DNA of 64,000 nt from Paracoccus saliphilus (GTDB lineage: Bacteria; Pseudomonadota; Alphaproteobacteria; Rhodobacterales; Rhodobacteraceae): NCBI GenBank assembly GCA_003255745.1, contig QKYL01000010.1, positions 62,001-126,000 on the forward strand. Direction: 5' to 3'. This document shows positions 44,049 through 54,160 of this stretch, in pieces. Made by a program: the position numbers and the translations under genes. The notes under the pieces are model-generated. The model did no database searches, was not told where the DNA came from, and was given only the letters and a program-made list of their open reading frames with translations. How positions within the stretch are numbered: the stretch's first letter is position 1; every line of letters begins with the position of its first letter.

Positions 44049-45536
44049 ATGACCAGCATCAACACGAATATCGGCGCGTTGTCCGCACAGGCGAACATGA
44101 CCCGCGTCAACAACCAGCTGAACAACGCCATGACGCGCCTGTCCACCGGCCTGCGCATCAATGCGGCCAAGGACGATGCGGCGGGCATGGCCATCGGCGA
44201 AAAGATGACCTCGCAGATCATGGGCCTGAACCAGGCCGTGCGCAACGCCACCGACGGCAAGAACCTGATCGACACCACGGAATCGGCGCATGTCGAGGTG
44301 TCGAACATGATGCAGCGCCTGCGCGAACTTGCCGTGCAGTCGGCCAACGACACCAACACCTCGTCCGACCGCGGCAACATCGTGGGTGAATCGCGGCAGC
44401 TGATCGCGGAAATCAACCGCGTGTCGGAAACCACGACCTTCAACGGCATGAAGGTGATGGACGGCACGTTCAGCGGCAAGCAGTTCCAGATCGGCGCCGA
44501 CGCGAACACCGCCGTCGCGATCAACGTCGAAAGCACCCGCGCCACCGAGATCGGTGCCTTCACGATGCGTTCGAACGTGAACGTCGTGCAGGCCGGCGCA
44601 TCGAGCATCGCCGCCGGCACCACGCTGGTCATCTCGGGCCACGCAGGTTCGGCCGAGGTGGCGCAGACTGCAGGCATGTCCGCCAAGGATCTGGCCGCCG
44701 CGGTCAATGCCGAAACCTCCAAGACCGGCGTGTCGGCGAACGCGGGCACCGTGGCCAAGCTGTCGGGCCTGGCCGAAGGCCAGCTGACCTTCAGCCTGAA
44801 TGGCTCGGCCATCGGGCCGGTCTCGATTTCGCAAGATGCCAGCGGCGCGCTGGACCTGCGCTCGCTGCGCGACGCGATCAATGCCAAGACCACCGAAAGC
44901 GGCGTCACGGCCAAGATGGGCGACAACAACTCCGAAATCATCCTGACCGACTCGACCGGCGCCAACCTGAACATCTCGAACTTCGATTCGGATGATGGCG
45001 CGGGCGCCGACCTGACCCTGAACGTCGATGTTCTGAGCTCCGACGGGTCCGCCGCCGCCAACGCCACCTTCACCAGCGCCACCACCGTCACCGATGGTCA
45101 GGATGCCACCGTCACCGGGCAGGTGACGATGTCCTCGACCAAGGTCTTCTCGGTGCATTCCTCGGACATCACCGCCGACGCGGCTTTCTTTGAAGGCTCG
45201 AACAACGCCAGCACGCTGGAAAAGCTGGCCGAGATCGACCTCTCCACGGCCGAAGGTGCCGGCAAGGCGATCAACGTCATCGACGCGGCGCTGTCCAAGA
45301 TCAGCCAGTCGCGCTCCGACCTGGGTGCCATCTCGAACCGTCTGGACTCGACCATCTCGAACCTGACCAACATCTCGACCTCGACCCAGGCCGCCAAGTC
45401 GCAGATCATGGATGCGGATTTCGCGGCGGAATCGACCAACCTGGCGCGCGGTCAGATCCTCAGCCAGGCGGCCACCGCGATGCTGGCGCAGGCCAACGCC
45501 TCCAAGCAGAACGTGATGAGTCTGCTGCGCGGCTGA
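44049..45536 (+). CDS. fliC: Flagellin
   Basis: The 495-residue protein has the conserved helical N-terminal D0/D1 part ('MTSINTNIGALSAQANMTRV' start, 'RINAAKDDAAGMAIGEKMTS') and C-terminal part ('AKSQIMDADFAAESTNLARG', 'ANASKQNVMSLLRG'), with a variable Ala/Ser/Thr-rich centre that faces outward. It has no cysteine. ATG 44049 is chosen because AAGGAG lies six bases upstream; ATG 44043 would be too close. A sigma-28-like promoter precedes and a strong terminator follows, so it is transcribed alone. Confidence 0.97.
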   Translation: MTSINTNIGALSAQANMTRVNNQLNNAMTRLSTGLRINAAKDDAAGMAIGEKMTSQIMGLNQAVRNATDGKNLIDTTESAHVEVSNMMQRLRELAVQSANDTNTSSDRGNIVGESRQLIAEINRVSETTTFNGMKVMDGTFSGKQFQIGADANTAVAINVESTRATEIGAFTMRSNVNVVQAGASSIAAGTTLVISGHAGSAEVAQTAGMSAKDLAAAVNAETSKTGVSANAGTVAKLSGLAEGQLTFSLNGSAIGPVSISQDASGALDLRSLRDAINAKTTESGVTAKMGDNNSEIILTDSTGANLNISNFDSDDGAGADLTLNVDVLSSDGSAAANATFTSATTVTDGQDATVTGQVTMSSTKVFSVHSSDITADAAFFEGSNNASTLEKLAEIDLSTAEGAGKAINVIDAALSKISQSRSDLGAISNRLDSTISNLTNISTSTQAAKSQIMDADFAAESTNLARGQILSQAATAMLAQANASKQNVMSLLRG

Positions 45537-45561
45537 TGGTTTCCTGACACATCCATCTGGA

Positions 45562-45594
45562 ACCCTTGGCGCCTTTCGCGCCAAGGGTCTTTTT
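45562..45594 (+). terminator. Rho-independent terminator of fliC
   Basis: A perfect 11-base-pair stem (ACCCTTGGCGC / GCGCCAAGGGT) with a five-base loop is followed by CTTTTT. It starts 25 bases after the fliC stop. Confidence 0.93.
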
Positions 45595-45630
45595 GTGCAA
45601 CGGTTTTTTGCCGCCCCAAGGGGTGTCGTT

Positions 45631-45646
45631 CGTCGGGTTTCCGACA
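45631..45646. promoter_or_regulatory. GTCGG-N4-CCGAC dyad upstream of rpoN2
   Basis: CGTCGGGTTTCCGACA shares 12 of 16 positions with the fleQ dyad, including both GTCGG and CCGACA arms. It lies 76 bases before the rpoN2 start. Confidence 0.5.
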
Positions 45647-45722
45647 TTTTAGCTCTGTCAAACGAAAATTTTGGAATCATCGCGCAGGGATGCTGAAACT
45701 GGCCTGGTCAAGGAGCCACGCC

Positions 45723-47081
45723 ATGCAACTCAGCCATTCCCATTCGCTTGGACATCGCCAATCGCTTGTGGTCAGCCAGCAGCTGCGCCAGGCGATCGTC
45801 CTGCTTCAGATGAGCAATCCCGAACTGCAGACCTTCATCGAGAGCCAGGCCGAGGAAAACCCCTTTGTCGAGTTCGCCACCCGTCCCGCCACCCTCAAGC
45901 CGGCGCCGATCCCGCAGGGCGTGGCCGGCGGTCAGAACGAGGACTGGGACCGCGTGGGCGCCCTGGCCGACGCGCGCTCGGTGTCGCTTTATACGCATGT
46001 CGCCAGCCAGATCGGCGCCTTGGGCATGACCGAAGCCCAGATCGCGCTGGCCACCGTGTTTGTCGATGCGCTGGAACCGTCGGGCTGGCTGGGCGCCACG
46101 CTGGAGGACGTGGCGCTGCGGGGCAGGGTGTCGCTGCCCGAGGCGCAACAGATGCTGACCCGCCTGCAGACGCTGGAGCCGACGGGCATCTTCGCCCGCA
46201 GCCTGGCTGAATGCCTGCGCCTTCAGGCGACGGAACAAGGACTGATGTCACCGCTGTTCGCACGGGTGCTGGATCACCTGCCGATGCTGGCGTCGGCAGA
46301 CCTGAACGGTCTGGCGCGGATCTGCCAATGCACGATCCCCGACCTGCACGCCATCCTGCGTGACCTGCGCAGCCTGGACCCCAAGCCCGGCGCGCGCTTT
46401 GACAACACCCCCGAACCCGTCCGCGCGCCCGACCTGATCGTCAGCGCGGCCCCCGAAGGCGGCTGGCAGATCGAGCTGAACCGCTCCACCCTGCCGCGCG
46501 TGGTTATCCGCGAAACCGACGCCCGCCAGCTGGCCCCGGCCGAGGGTGCCGCCGCGCAGGTCTGCAACGAGGCCCGGTCCTATGTTTCCGAGCGCCTGTC
46601 GGTGGCCCGCTGGCTGGCCCGTGCGGTCGAGCACCGCAACAAGACCGTTCTGCGCATCGGCGAGGAGATCCTGCGCCGCCAGGCCGGTTTCCTGGAACAG
46701 GGCCCCGAACACCTGCATCCGATGACGCTGAAGGAAATCGCCGCCGCGGCCGATGTGCATGAAAGCACCGTCAGCCGCGTCACAACCGGCATCCTGATGC
46801 TGACGCCGCACGGGGTGCTGCCGCTGAAGCAGTTCTTCACCGCAGCCCTGCCGACGCAGCACGAAACCGGCGGGTCGGCAGGGGCCGTGCGGCACCGCAT
46901 CGGCCGACTGATCCGCACCGAAAGCCCTGCCCGGCCGCTGAGCGACGACCAGCTGGCACGGCTGATGGCGGACGAGGGCATCACCGTTGCCCGCCGGACT
47001 GTTGCCAAATACCGCGAGCAGCTGAACATCCCCACCGCCTCGATCCGGCGGCGGCAGGCGATCCTGTCGGGCCGCAACTGA
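45723..47081 (+). CDS. rpoN2: RNA polymerase sigma-54 factor (flagellar RpoN2-type)
   Basis: The 452-residue protein has the Gln-rich activator-binding region I ('VVSQQLRQAIVLLQMSNPEL'), the core-binding part, and the DNA-binding region III with the RpoN box here reading 'VARRTVAKYREQLNI'. The helix-turn-helix is near 'AAAADVHESTVSRVTTGIL'. ATG 45723 follows AAGGAG; ATG 45690 upstream is less likely. Its place inside the flagellar island, not next to nitrogen genes, matches R. sphaeroides rpoN2, which serves only flagellar promoters. The eight sigma-54 sites in this window are its presumed targets. Confidence 0.92.
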   Translation: MQLSHSHSLGHRQSLVVSQQLRQAIVLLQMSNPELQTFIESQAEENPFVEFATRPATLKPAPIPQGVAGGQNEDWDRVGALADARSVSLYTHVASQIGALGMTEAQIALATVFVDALEPSGWLGATLEDVALRGRVSLPEAQQMLTRLQTLEPTGIFARSLAECLRLQATEQGLMSPLFARVLDHLPMLASADLNGLARICQCTIPDLHAILRDLRSLDPKPGARFDNTPEPVRAPDLIVSAAPEGGWQIELNRSTLPRVVIRETDARQLAPAEGAAAQVCNEARSYVSERLSVARWLARAVEHRNKTVLRIGEEILRRQAGFLEQGPEHLHPMTLKEIAAAADVHESTVSRVTTGILMLTPHGVLPLKQFFTAALPTQHETGGSAGAVRHRIGRLIRTESPARPLSDDQLARLMADEGITVARRTVAKYREQLNIPTASIRRRQAILSGRN

Positions 47082-47102
47082 CGCCACCCTGACCCGGTCC
47101 CC

Positions 47103-47132
47103 GACGCCCGGCGCAGACCCGCGCCGGGCGTC
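47103..47132. terminator. Hairpin between rpoN2 and the proline-rich gene
   Basis: A perfect 12-base-pair stem (GACGCCCGGCGC / GCGCCGGGCGTC) with a six-base loop sits between two converging genes. There is no strong T-run, so rho-independent action is likely but not certain. Confidence 0.7.
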
Positions 47133-47138
47133 TGCGTG

Positions 47139-47867
47139 TCAGCCCGACCCGTCAGTGTCGTCATCGCCCATCATGAACAGCGCGTTCATGGCTGCGGCGG
47201 CATCTGCGGCGTCCATCGGGGCCGGCGCGGTCCCGGCCTTCTTGCGCTTGCGCGGTTTCTTGACCTCGACGGCCGGCGCGGCCTCCTCCTCGGCCAGGGC
47301 GTCCTGGGCCAGGGCCGGCAGCTGCTGCGGATCGGGCAGGGGAGTATCGGCTGCGGGCTCGGGCACGGGGGCGGCATCCGGCCAGGGCGCGTCGAAATCG
47401 GAACTCCAGAAATCCGCGCCGGCCACAAAGGTCGAGGCGGGATCGGGCGGAACAGCCGCTTCCGTTTCGGTGGGGAATTCGGGCTTGGGCGCGGCCTTGA
47501 ACGGGACGGGTTCAGGTTCGGCGGCGGCCGCCAGCAATTGTGCCGCATCCTCCAGCCTGATCGCGGTGATCAGCGTCTTGGGCGGCCGCTTGGGCGCGGG
47601 GGGAGGCGCAACGATCACCTCGGGTTCAGGCTCGGGTATGGCGACCGGTTCGGGCGGAGCAGGGGGTGGCACCACGACCGGACGCGCGCCCTGCGACTGG
47701 CGCAACAGCGCAATCCGCATCGCCAAAAGGACGCGTCGCCGCGCCGGGGCATCGGCCGGCACCTGCGCCGGCAGCAGATCCAGCAGGTTGGCCGCATCCT
47801 CGGCTGACCGGTCCTTCAGACCCCGCGCCACCAGGGCCACCAGTTTTTCGGGTGTTTTTTCCGCCAT
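47139..47867 (-). CDS. Proline/alanine-rich cytoplasmic protein of unknown function
   Basis: I do not recognise this 242-residue protein. An N-terminal helical segment (1-60, '[20 protein letters not shown]') is followed by a Pro/Glu-rich linker, a short ordered-looking segment ('[20 protein letters not shown]'), a second acidic linker, a basic patch ('[10 protein letters not shown]') and a final helix with Met and Asp. There is no signal peptide or membrane helix. GGAGG precedes the ATG. It lies between rpoN2 and flgB, so a flagellar regulatory or scaffold role is plausible but unproven. Confidence 0.7.
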   Translation of the reverse strand: MAEKTPEKLVALVARGLKDRSAEDAANLLDLLPAQVPADAPARRRVLLAMRIALLRQSQGARPVVVPPPAPPEPVAIPEPEPEVIVAPPPAPKRPPKTLITAIRLEDAAQLLAAAAEPEPVPFKAAPKPEFPTETEAAVPPDPASTFVAGADFWSSDFDAPWPDAAPVPEPAADTPLPDPQQLPALAQDALAEEEAAPAVEVKKPRKRKKAGTAPAPMDAADAAAAMNALFMMGDDDTDGSG

Positions 47868-47887
47868 CGCCGCCGTCCTCCGCAATC

Positions 47888-47902
47888 TGGCATCGCGCTT
47901 GC
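47888..47902 (+). promoter_or_regulatory. Sigma-54 promoter of flgBCDEF
   Basis: TGGCATCGCGCTTGC has GG-N10-GC and a full TTGC. It lies 40 bases upstream of the flgB start. Confidence 0.8.
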
Positions 47903-47942
47903 AAGCATCGGGCCAAGGACCCGCACTTTCGGAGGCAAAGAA

Positions 47943-48332
47943 ATGACGATCGACCTTCGCGATCATATCGGTTTTCACGCAACCGCGCTGACCATCGGCG
48001 AACGGCGGGCCGGACTGCTGGCCTCGAACATCGCCCAGGCCTCGACGCCCGGCTACAAGGCGCGCGACATCGACTTCGCGGCGGAACTGGCCCGGCAGGT
48101 CGGCGGCGTGGGCATCCCGGCCACCACCCATGCAGGCCATATCAGCAGCCCCGCCACCCCCGACAACGGGCCGGGATGGCGCGTGCCTGTCAGCGCATCG
48201 CTGGACGGCAACACCGTCGAACCGGCGGTCGAACAGGTGCAGTTCGCGGAAAACGCGCTGCGCCAGCAGGCCAGCCTGACCTTTCTCAACCGTCGCATAT
48301 CCGGGCTGATGACAGCCATCCGGGGGGAATGA
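47943..48332 (+). CDS. flgB: Flagellar proximal rod protein FlgB
   Basis: The 129-residue protein has the rod-protein N-terminus ('[20 protein letters not shown]') with the Asn-x-Ala-x-x-x-Thr-Pro-Gly-Tyr signature, and ends with '[16 protein letters not shown]'. It opens the flg operon; flgC begins on the next base. Confidence 0.94.
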   Translation: MTIDLRDHIGFHATALTIGERRAGLLASNIAQASTPGYKARDIDFAAELARQVGGVGIPATTHAGHISSPATPDNGPGWRVPVSASLDGNTVEPAVEQVQFAENALRQQASLTFLNRRISGLMTAIRGE

Positions 48333-48743
48333 ATGAGCCAGATCAACAGCGTCTTCGACATCGGCACGCGCGCCCTGACGGCGCAGATGCAGCGGCTGAA
48401 CACCACCGCGTCGAACCTGGCCAACGCCGGCACCGTCGCAAGCAGCGCAGACAAGGCGTTCCGGCCGCTGCGACCGGTCTTCGTCGTGGACGAAGCGGTG
48501 CCGGGCAGCGGCCTGTCCGCGCCGCGCGCCGAGCGGATCGTGGCGCTGGACCGCGAGCCCGCGCGCATGTTCCGTCCCGACCACCCCCAGGCCGATGCCG
48601 AAGGCTTTGTCTATGAATCGCCCGTCCAGGTCGAGGAGGAGATGGTCGAGATGCTGGAGGCCAGCCGCCATTACCAGAACACGCTCGAGGCGCTGTCGAC
48701 TTTGCGCACGATGATGTCCCGCACGCTTGGCATGGGCCAGTGA
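48333..48743 (+). CDS. flgC: Flagellar proximal rod protein FlgC
   Basis: The 136-residue protein has 'ALTAQMQRLNTTASNLANAG' at the N-terminus and the conserved C-terminal 'VEEEMVEMLEASRHYQNTLE', typical of FlgC. It is immediately after flgB. Confidence 0.95.
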   Translation: MSQINSVFDIGTRALTAQMQRLNTTASNLANAGTVASSADKAFRPLRPVFVVDEAVPGSGLSAPRAERIVALDREPARMFRPDHPQADAEGFVYESPVQVEEEMVEMLEASRHYQNTLEALSTLRTMMSRTLGMGQ

Positions 48744-48763
48744 CGGCGGAGGAGGAGATGCAG

Positions 48764-49429
48764 ATGACCCAGATCACCCCGCTGTCGGCCACGCCCGCAC
48801 CCCAGACCAGCGCCCCGCCGCCGCGGACCGAAAACCTGGGGCAGCAGGATTTCCTGCGCCTTCTGACCGCCCAGTTGAAGAACCAGGACCCGCTGAAGCC
48901 GCTTGAGAACACCGAATTCCTGGGCCAGATGGCGCAGTTTTCGACAGTGGCCGGGATCGACCGCATCAACGACACGCTGGCTTCGCAGAGTTCGGGGTCG
49001 CGCGACATGCGCATCTCGATGGCGGCGAACATGCTGGGACATTCGGTTCTGGTCCCCGGTGCGGTCGCCCGCCCCGATGGCGACGGCGCGATCCGGGGCG
49101 CGGTCGAACTGACCGAGCCGGTCGAGGCGCTGGCCATCACCTATGCCGACGCCCGCAGCGGAGAGATCCTGCATACCCAGAACCTTGGCGCCCAGGGCGC
49201 GGGGCTGGTGGGCTTTGAATGGGCCCAGTTGTCGGGCGACCAGATCGCGGGCCGCATTCCCGTCCGGGTGTCGCTGAACGCCTCGCAGGCCGGCGTGGTG
49301 CGCAACCTCGATCCGCAGGTCTATGCCCGCGTCCTGTCCGCCCGCGCCTCTGGCGGAGGCGAGGATGTCACCCTGGAAGTCGAGGATTTCGGTGCGCTGA
49401 ACACGCTCGAGATCCTGTCCTTCCGCTAA
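48764..49429 (+). CDS. flgD: Flagellar hook assembly scaffold FlgD
   Basis: The 221-residue protein has the diagnostic 'DFLRLLTAQLKNQDPLKPLE' and 'EFLGQMAQFSTVAGIDRIND' near the N-terminus, then the Ig/tudor-like hook-cap domain. The start at 48764 lies six bases after GGAGGAG; ATG 48758 is too close to it. Confidence 0.94.
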   Translation: MTQITPLSATPAPQTSAPPPRTENLGQQDFLRLLTAQLKNQDPLKPLENTEFLGQMAQFSTVAGIDRINDTLASQSSGSRDMRISMAANMLGHSVLVPGAVARPDGDGAIRGAVELTEPVEALAITYADARSGEILHTQNLGAQGAGLVGFEWAQLSGDQIAGRIPVRVSLNASQAGVVRNLDPQVYARVLSARASGGGEDVTLEVEDFGALNTLEILSFR

Positions 49430-49459
49430 CCCGTCCAGATTGCTGCAAGGAGCTTTTCC

Positions 49460-50734
49460 ATGTCCATGAACACGGCCCTGTCCGGGCTTTCGGCGGCGCA
49501 GACCGACATTGCTGCCACCTCGCACAACATCGCGAACGTCGCGACCATCGGCTTTCGCGGCAGCCGCGCGGAATTCGCCGACATCTTCAACCAGTCACCC
49601 TATACCGTCTCGCGCACGACGACCGGCACGGGCACGCAGGTGACACGCATCGCCCAGGACTTTGGCCAGGGCAGCATCGTGGGCACCGGGAACCGGCTGG
49701 ACCTGGCGATCGAAGGGCCGGGCTTCTTTGCGCTGCAGCCCATGGCCAACCCGCGTGGCGGCGCGCCCGAAACGCTGTATTCCCGTGCCGGCGCCTTCAG
49801 CATGTCGGCGGACGGCCGGATTGTGAATGCTTCGGGGCAGCAGCTGCTGGGTTGGCCCGTGGCAAGCGACGGGGCCGGGCTGTCGCAGACGGTGAACATG
49901 GCCGGGCCGCTGCAGATCCCGCTGCTGATGGGCGAACCGCGCGCGACCTCGGCTGTTGCGCTGGAGGTTCGGCTGCCCTCCGACCCGCAGATGGGCGGTG
50001 CGCAGGCCGCCGTTCCCCCGGCTGCCGCCTTTGATCCCGACGATGCGACAACCTGGGCGCACCGGACGCCGGTCCCCCTGTCGGATGCCGAAGGCCGCGC
50101 CATCGCGGGCGAAGCCTATTTCGTGCGCATGAGCAACCCGACTGCCGACGTTCCCGAAACCAGCTACCAGATGCATCTGGTGGTGGAAGGCATGGAACTT
50201 GCGCCCGACGGCAACGACGCGACCGTGACCTTTGACGCCGAAGGCCAGCTGGTGGCCGGCACGCTGCCATTCGGGTTTGCCGCCGAAGCGGGGCCGATCA
50301 CGCTGGACCTGAACCGGTCGCGCCTGACGGATGCCCCCTTCGAGGTGCGGTCGGTCAGCCATGACGGGCAGGCGCGCACGCAGCTGACCACGCTGGACAT
50401 CGACAACGAGGGCACGATCTTTGCCAGCTATGGCAGCGACAACCGCATCGCCCAGGGCAAGCTGGCGCTGGTCAACTTCGCCAATCCCGGCGGGTTGCGG
50501 GTCAAGGGCGGGGCGGCCTTCGCGGCGACCGCGGATTCGGGCGCGCCCCTGGCCGGATCGCCGGGGGATGCGGGGTTCGGGTCATTGCGTTCGGGCGCGC
50601 TGGAAAAGGCCAATGTCGATCTGACCGAGGAGTTGGTGAACCTGATCACGGCGCAGCGCAACTATCAGGCCAGCGCCAAGGCGATGGAGACATCCTCGGG
50701 GATGATGCAGACCATCCTGAACCTGCGGACCTGA
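49460..50734 (+). CDS. flgE: Flagellar hook protein FlgE
   Basis: The 424-residue protein begins 'MNTALSGLSAAQTDIAATSH' and contains 'NVATIGFRGSRAEFADIFNQ', with the C-terminal 'DLTEELVNLITAQRNYQASA' found in hook and rod proteins. The middle domain gives the length typical of FlgE (about 400). It builds the universal joint. Confidence 0.96.
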   Translation: MSMNTALSGLSAAQTDIAATSHNIANVATIGFRGSRAEFADIFNQSPYTVSRTTTGTGTQVTRIAQDFGQGSIVGTGNRLDLAIEGPGFFALQPMANPRGGAPETLYSRAGAFSMSADGRIVNASGQQLLGWPVASDGAGLSQTVNMAGPLQIPLLMGEPRATSAVALEVRLPSDPQMGGAQAAVPPAAAFDPDDATTWAHRTPVPLSDAEGRAIAGEAYFVRMSNPTADVPETSYQMHLVVEGMELAPDGNDATVTFDAEGQLVAGTLPFGFAAEAGPITLDLNRSRLTDAPFEVRSVSHDGQARTQLTTLDIDNEGTIFASYGSDNRIAQGKLALVNFANPGGLRVKGGAAFAATADSGAPLAGSPGDAGFGSLRSGALEKANVDLTEELVNLITAQRNYQASAKAMETSSGMMQTILNLRT

Positions 50735-50741
50735 GGCCGTC

Positions 50742-51506
50742 ATGGACCGGCTTGTCCACACCGCGCTGAATTCGCTGGCCAATCTGCGGGACACGCGGAC
50801 CATCTCGGCGCAGAACCTGGCCAACCAGGCCGTGCCGGGGTTCCGGCGCGACCTGCAGAACGAAGGTTCGGCGCATTTCCTGCAGATGCTTCAAACCGAA
50901 AGCGGGCGCGCCTTCCAGCTGGAACGCGGTCCGCACGGATTTTCGCGCGCGCCGGGTCCGATGGACCAAACCGGCGATCCGATGGACCTTGCCATCGCGG
51001 ACCGGGGGTTTTTCTACGTCCTGCCCCCCGGCGGCGGCGAACCGGCACTGACCCGGCGGGGCGATCTGCAGATGGGTCCCGGCGGCACGCTGGTCAACGG
51101 CGCCGGAGAGGCCATGCTGGGCGCCAACCTGCAGCCGATCGTGGTCCCCCCCTTTACCGAGATCGTGGTGGACGACCTGGGGCAGGTGGTCGTCACGCCA
51201 CAGGGCGGGGCGCCGGGCGAACGGGTTCAGGTGGGGGTGCTGGCGACGGTCGATCCCGATGACGCGGTGGAACTGCGCAAGTCGCTGGACGGCCGCATCC
51301 GCATGGCCGACGGCAGCGACCTTCCGCCGCCCGACCAGCGCCCCCGCGTGCTTCAGGGCATCCGCGAGGGAAGCAACGTGAACGCGACAGCCGAACTGAT
51401 CGATTCCATCGAGCTGCAGCGTACCTTCGAGCTGAACCTGCGCATGATACAGACCGCGCGCGAGGTCGACGAGGCCGGATCGGCGTTGCTGCGCCTGCCC
51501 GGCTGA
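50742..51506 (+). CDS. flgF: Flagellar rod protein FlgF
   Basis: The 254-residue protein starts 'MDRLVHTALNSLANLRDTRT', has 'DLAIADRGFFYVLPPGGGEP' in the centre, and ends with 'ELIDSIELQRTFELNLRMIQ', all consistent with proximal rod protein FlgF. The N-terminal signature is less canonical than in flgG. Confidence 0.92.
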   Translation: MDRLVHTALNSLANLRDTRTISAQNLANQAVPGFRRDLQNEGSAHFLQMLQTESGRAFQLERGPHGFSRAPGPMDQTGDPMDLAIADRGFFYVLPPGGGEPALTRRGDLQMGPGGTLVNGAGEAMLGANLQPIVVPPFTEIVVDDLGQVVVTPQGGAPGERVQVGVLATVDPDDAVELRKSLDGRIRMADGSDLPPPDQRPRVLQGIREGSNVNATAELIDSIELQRTFELNLRMIQTAREVDEAGSALLRLPG

Positions 51507-51521
51507 CGGGCAGGGCCAAGC

Positions 51522-51536
51522 TGGCACGGGCCTTGC
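51522..51536 (+). promoter_or_regulatory. Sigma-54 promoter of flgG and downstream genes
   Basis: TGGCACGGGCCTTGC is a consensus match between flgF and flgG, 57 bases before the flgG start. The distal rod and ring genes thus appear to have a separate start of transcription. Confidence 0.85.
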
Positions 51537-51593
51537 ATCATCCCTGTCTGAACAACGCCATCCTTTCCGATCCCGGCCACACGAGGTGCCCCC

Positions 51594-52382
51594 ATGTCGA
51601 CCAACGCGATGCATGTCGCCCGCACCGGGCTTGATGCGCAGCAGACCCGGATGCAGGTCATTGCCAACAACCTGGCCAACGTGAACACCACCGGGTTCAA
51701 GCGCGACCGCGCGAATTTCGAAACGCTGCTGTATCAGACCCACCGGCCCGGCGGGGCGCAGACCTCGGAAAACACCGCGCTGACGGGACCCCTGGCCGTG
51801 GGCACCGGGGTGCGGGTGGTGGCGACCGAAAAGGTCCATACCCAGGGCGGGCTGACGACGACCGGCAACGCGTTCGACGTGGCCATCGACGGGCAGGGTT
51901 TCCTGCAGATCCTGATGCCGGACGGGCGGATCGGTTATACGCGCGACGGCAGCCTGTCCCGAAATGCCGACGGCCTGCTGACCAACGATAGCGGCTATGT
52001 CCTGCAGCCCGAAATCGTGGTGCCCGAAGGCACGCAGTCGCTGGTCGTTTCCAGCGACGGGATCGTGACGGCGAACCTTCCCGGCGAGGTCGAGGCGCAG
52101 GAGATCGGCCAGATCACCCTGGCCCTGTTTCCCAACCCCCGAGGCCTGAGCCCGGTGGGCGAGAACCTTCTGGTCGAAACCCCGGCATCGGGCGCGCCCG
52201 CGGTCGGCGCGCCGCTGGCCGATGGGGCCGGCAAGCTGGTGCAGGGCGCGCTGGAGGCGTCGAACGTCAACGTGGTGCAGGAGCTGGTCGACATGATCGA
52301 GACGCAGCGCGCCTATGAAATCAGCTCGCGCTCGATCTCGGCCTCGGACGAGATGCTGCGCTATCTCACCAACAAGTTGTGA
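51594..52382 (+). CDS. flgG: Flagellar distal rod protein FlgG
   Basis: The 262-residue protein matches the FlgG consensus closely: 'ARTGLDAQQTRMQVIANNLA', 'NTTGFKRDRANFETLLYQTH' and 'VDMIETQRAYEISSRSISAS'. Length is as in enterobacteria (260). It overlaps flgH by one base. Confidence 0.97.
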   Translation: MSTNAMHVARTGLDAQQTRMQVIANNLANVNTTGFKRDRANFETLLYQTHRPGGAQTSENTALTGPLAVGTGVRVVATEKVHTQGGLTTTGNAFDVAIDGQGFLQILMPDGRIGYTRDGSLSRNADGLLTNDSGYVLQPEIVVPEGTQSLVVSSDGIVTANLPGEVEAQEIGQITLALFPNPRGLSPVGENLLVETPASGAPAVGAPLADGAGKLVQGALEASNVNVVQELVDMIETQRAYEISSRSISASDEMLRYLTNKL

Positions 52383-53038
52383 TGACCATGAAACGCCTTG
52401 CCCTGACCCTTGTTTTGCCGCTGTGCGCCTGCGCCACCTATGTCGAGGAACGTGCCAGCGCCAATTACGAACCCGTCTATGTCGAGGCGCCGGAGCCTTC
52501 CGCCGTGCCGACCGGGTCGATCTATTATCAAGGCACGCGGGGGCTGTTCGCCAGCGACCGCCGCGCCTCCGGCATAGGTGACGTGCTGACCGTCCAGTTC
52601 ATCGAGCGGTTCCAGGCCAGCAAGTCGCAATCCGCCAATGCCGGCCGTTCCGCCTCGATGGAGATGGAGCTGCCGTCGCTGCTGGTGGGCGACTTCGACA
52701 GCGGCAGGCTGGGCGGCTCGACCGCCGAAAGCTTTTCGGGGCGCGGGGGCGCGGCCCAGTCCAACTCCTTCACCGGTCGCCTTTCGGTTTCCGTGGTGCG
52801 CGTCATGGCCAACGGACATCTGGAGATCATGGGCCAGAAGCGCCTGAGCCTGAACAACGGCAACGAATATGTCCGCCTGACCGGCGTTGTCCGCCCCGAG
52901 GATATCAGCGCCGACAACGTCGTCATGTCCGACCGCATCGCCCATGCAGATATCCGCTATCTTGGAGCCGGCGACACCGCTGACACCGCGCGGCGCGGCT
53001 GGCTTGGCCGGGCCGTGACCACGGTGAACCCGCTGTGA
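52382..53038 (+). CDS. flgH: Flagellar L-ring lipoprotein FlgH
   Basis: The 218-residue protein has a lipoprotein signal ('[20 protein letters not shown]', acylated Cys after Leu-Cys-Ala) and the FlgH conserved core '[19 protein letters not shown]' and '[20 protein letters not shown]'. It forms the outer-membrane ring. The ATG overlaps the flgG stop. Confidence 0.96.
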   Translation: MTMKRLALTLVLPLCACATYVEERASANYEPVYVEAPEPSAVPTGSIYYQGTRGLFASDRRASGIGDVLTVQFIERFQASKSQSANAGRSASMEMELPSLLVGDFDSGRLGGSTAESFSGRGGAAQSNSFTGRLSVSVVRVMANGHLEIMGQKRLSLNNGNEYVRLTGVVRPEDISADNVVMSDRIAHADIRYLGAGDTADTARRGWLGRAVTTVNPL

Positions 53039-54153
53039 TCGTCCGGGTCCTTCTTGCCCTGGCCCTGGCGTTCGGGCCGACTGTTGCCCAGGCCGACCGC
53101 CTGAAGGACCTGGCGTCGGTCGCCGGCGTGCGCGCCAACCAGCTGGTCGGATACGGCATCGTCGTGGGCCTCGCGGGCACCGGCGACGGCAATTCCGGCC
53201 TGACGCTGCAATCGCTGGAGTCCATGATCTCGCGCCTTGGGCTGCAGGTCAGCGCGCGCGACCTGAACGCCCGCAACACGGCGGCCGTCATGGTCACCGC
53301 CGAACTGGGTCCCTTCCTGAAGGAGGGGCAGACGCTGGACGTTACCGTTTCCACTGTCGGACAGTCAAAATCGCTGAAGGGCGGGACCCTGATGATGACG
53401 CCGCTGATGGGCGCCGATGGCGAGATCTATGCCATCGCGCAAGGCAACCTGGTGGTCGGCGGCCTGGGGGTCGAGGGCGCGGACGGGTCGTCTCTGACGG
53501 TCAACATCCCGACCGTCGGCCGTATTCCCGGCGGCGCCACCGTCGAGAGGATGGTGGAAAGCCCCTTCCTGAACACCGACTATCTGGTCCTGAACCTGCA
53601 CCGGCCTGATTTCTCGACCGCGGCGGCGGTGGCAAAGGCCATCGACGACACCTTCGGCGCGGGCACGGCGATCGCGGTGGACGGTGCCTCGATCAGCGTC
53701 TATGCGCCCGCCGATCCCGGCCAGCGGGTTGCCTTCGCCGGCATGCTGGAAAACATCGATGTGACGCCCGACGCGCCCAAGGCACGCGTGGCGGTGAATT
53801 CCCGCACCGGCACCGTGGTCATCGGCGGCAATGTCCGTGTCTCGCCCGCGGCCGTCACGCATGGGTCGCTGACCGTGCGGGTGACCGAGGACATCAATGT
53901 CAGCCGCGGCACGACCGTTGTCACCGGAGAGGACGGCGCCGTTGCCGTGCCGGGCGAGCCCGTTGTCACACCCGACAGCACCATATCCGCCGACCAGGAA
54001 CCCGCCCGCGCCTTTGTCTTCGATCCCGGCGTGTCACTTTCCAGCCTGGTCGACGCCATCAATGCGGTCGGCGTCAGCCCGGCGGATCTGGTCGCCATCC
54101 TGGACGCCCTGCGCGAAGCCGGCGCCCTGCGCGCCGAATTGGTCATCATCTGA
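53035..54153 (+). CDS. flgI: Flagellar P-ring protein FlgI
   Basis: The 372-residue secreted protein begins with a GTG that overlaps the flgH stop and has a signal peptide ending '[12 protein letters not shown]'. '[20 protein letters not shown]' and '[20 protein letters not shown]' are near-invariant in FlgI. It forms the peptidoglycan ring. Confidence 0.97.
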   Translation: MIVRVLLALALAFGPTVAQADRLKDLASVAGVRANQLVGYGIVVGLAGTGDGNSGLTLQSLESMISRLGLQVSARDLNARNTAAVMVTAELGPFLKEGQTLDVTVSTVGQSKSLKGGTLMMTPLMGADGEIYAIAQGNLVVGGLGVEGADGSSLTVNIPTVGRIPGGATVERMVESPFLNTDYLVLNLHRPDFSTAAAVAKAIDDTFGAGTAIAVDGASISVYAPADPGQRVAFAGMLENIDVTPDAPKARVAVNSRTGTVVIGGNVRVSPAAVTHGSLTVRVTEDINVSRGTTVVTGEDGAVAVPGEPVVTPDSTISADQEPARAFVFDPGVSLSSLVDAINAVGVSPADLVAILDALREAGALRAELVII

Positions 54154-54160
54154 GGTCGAC

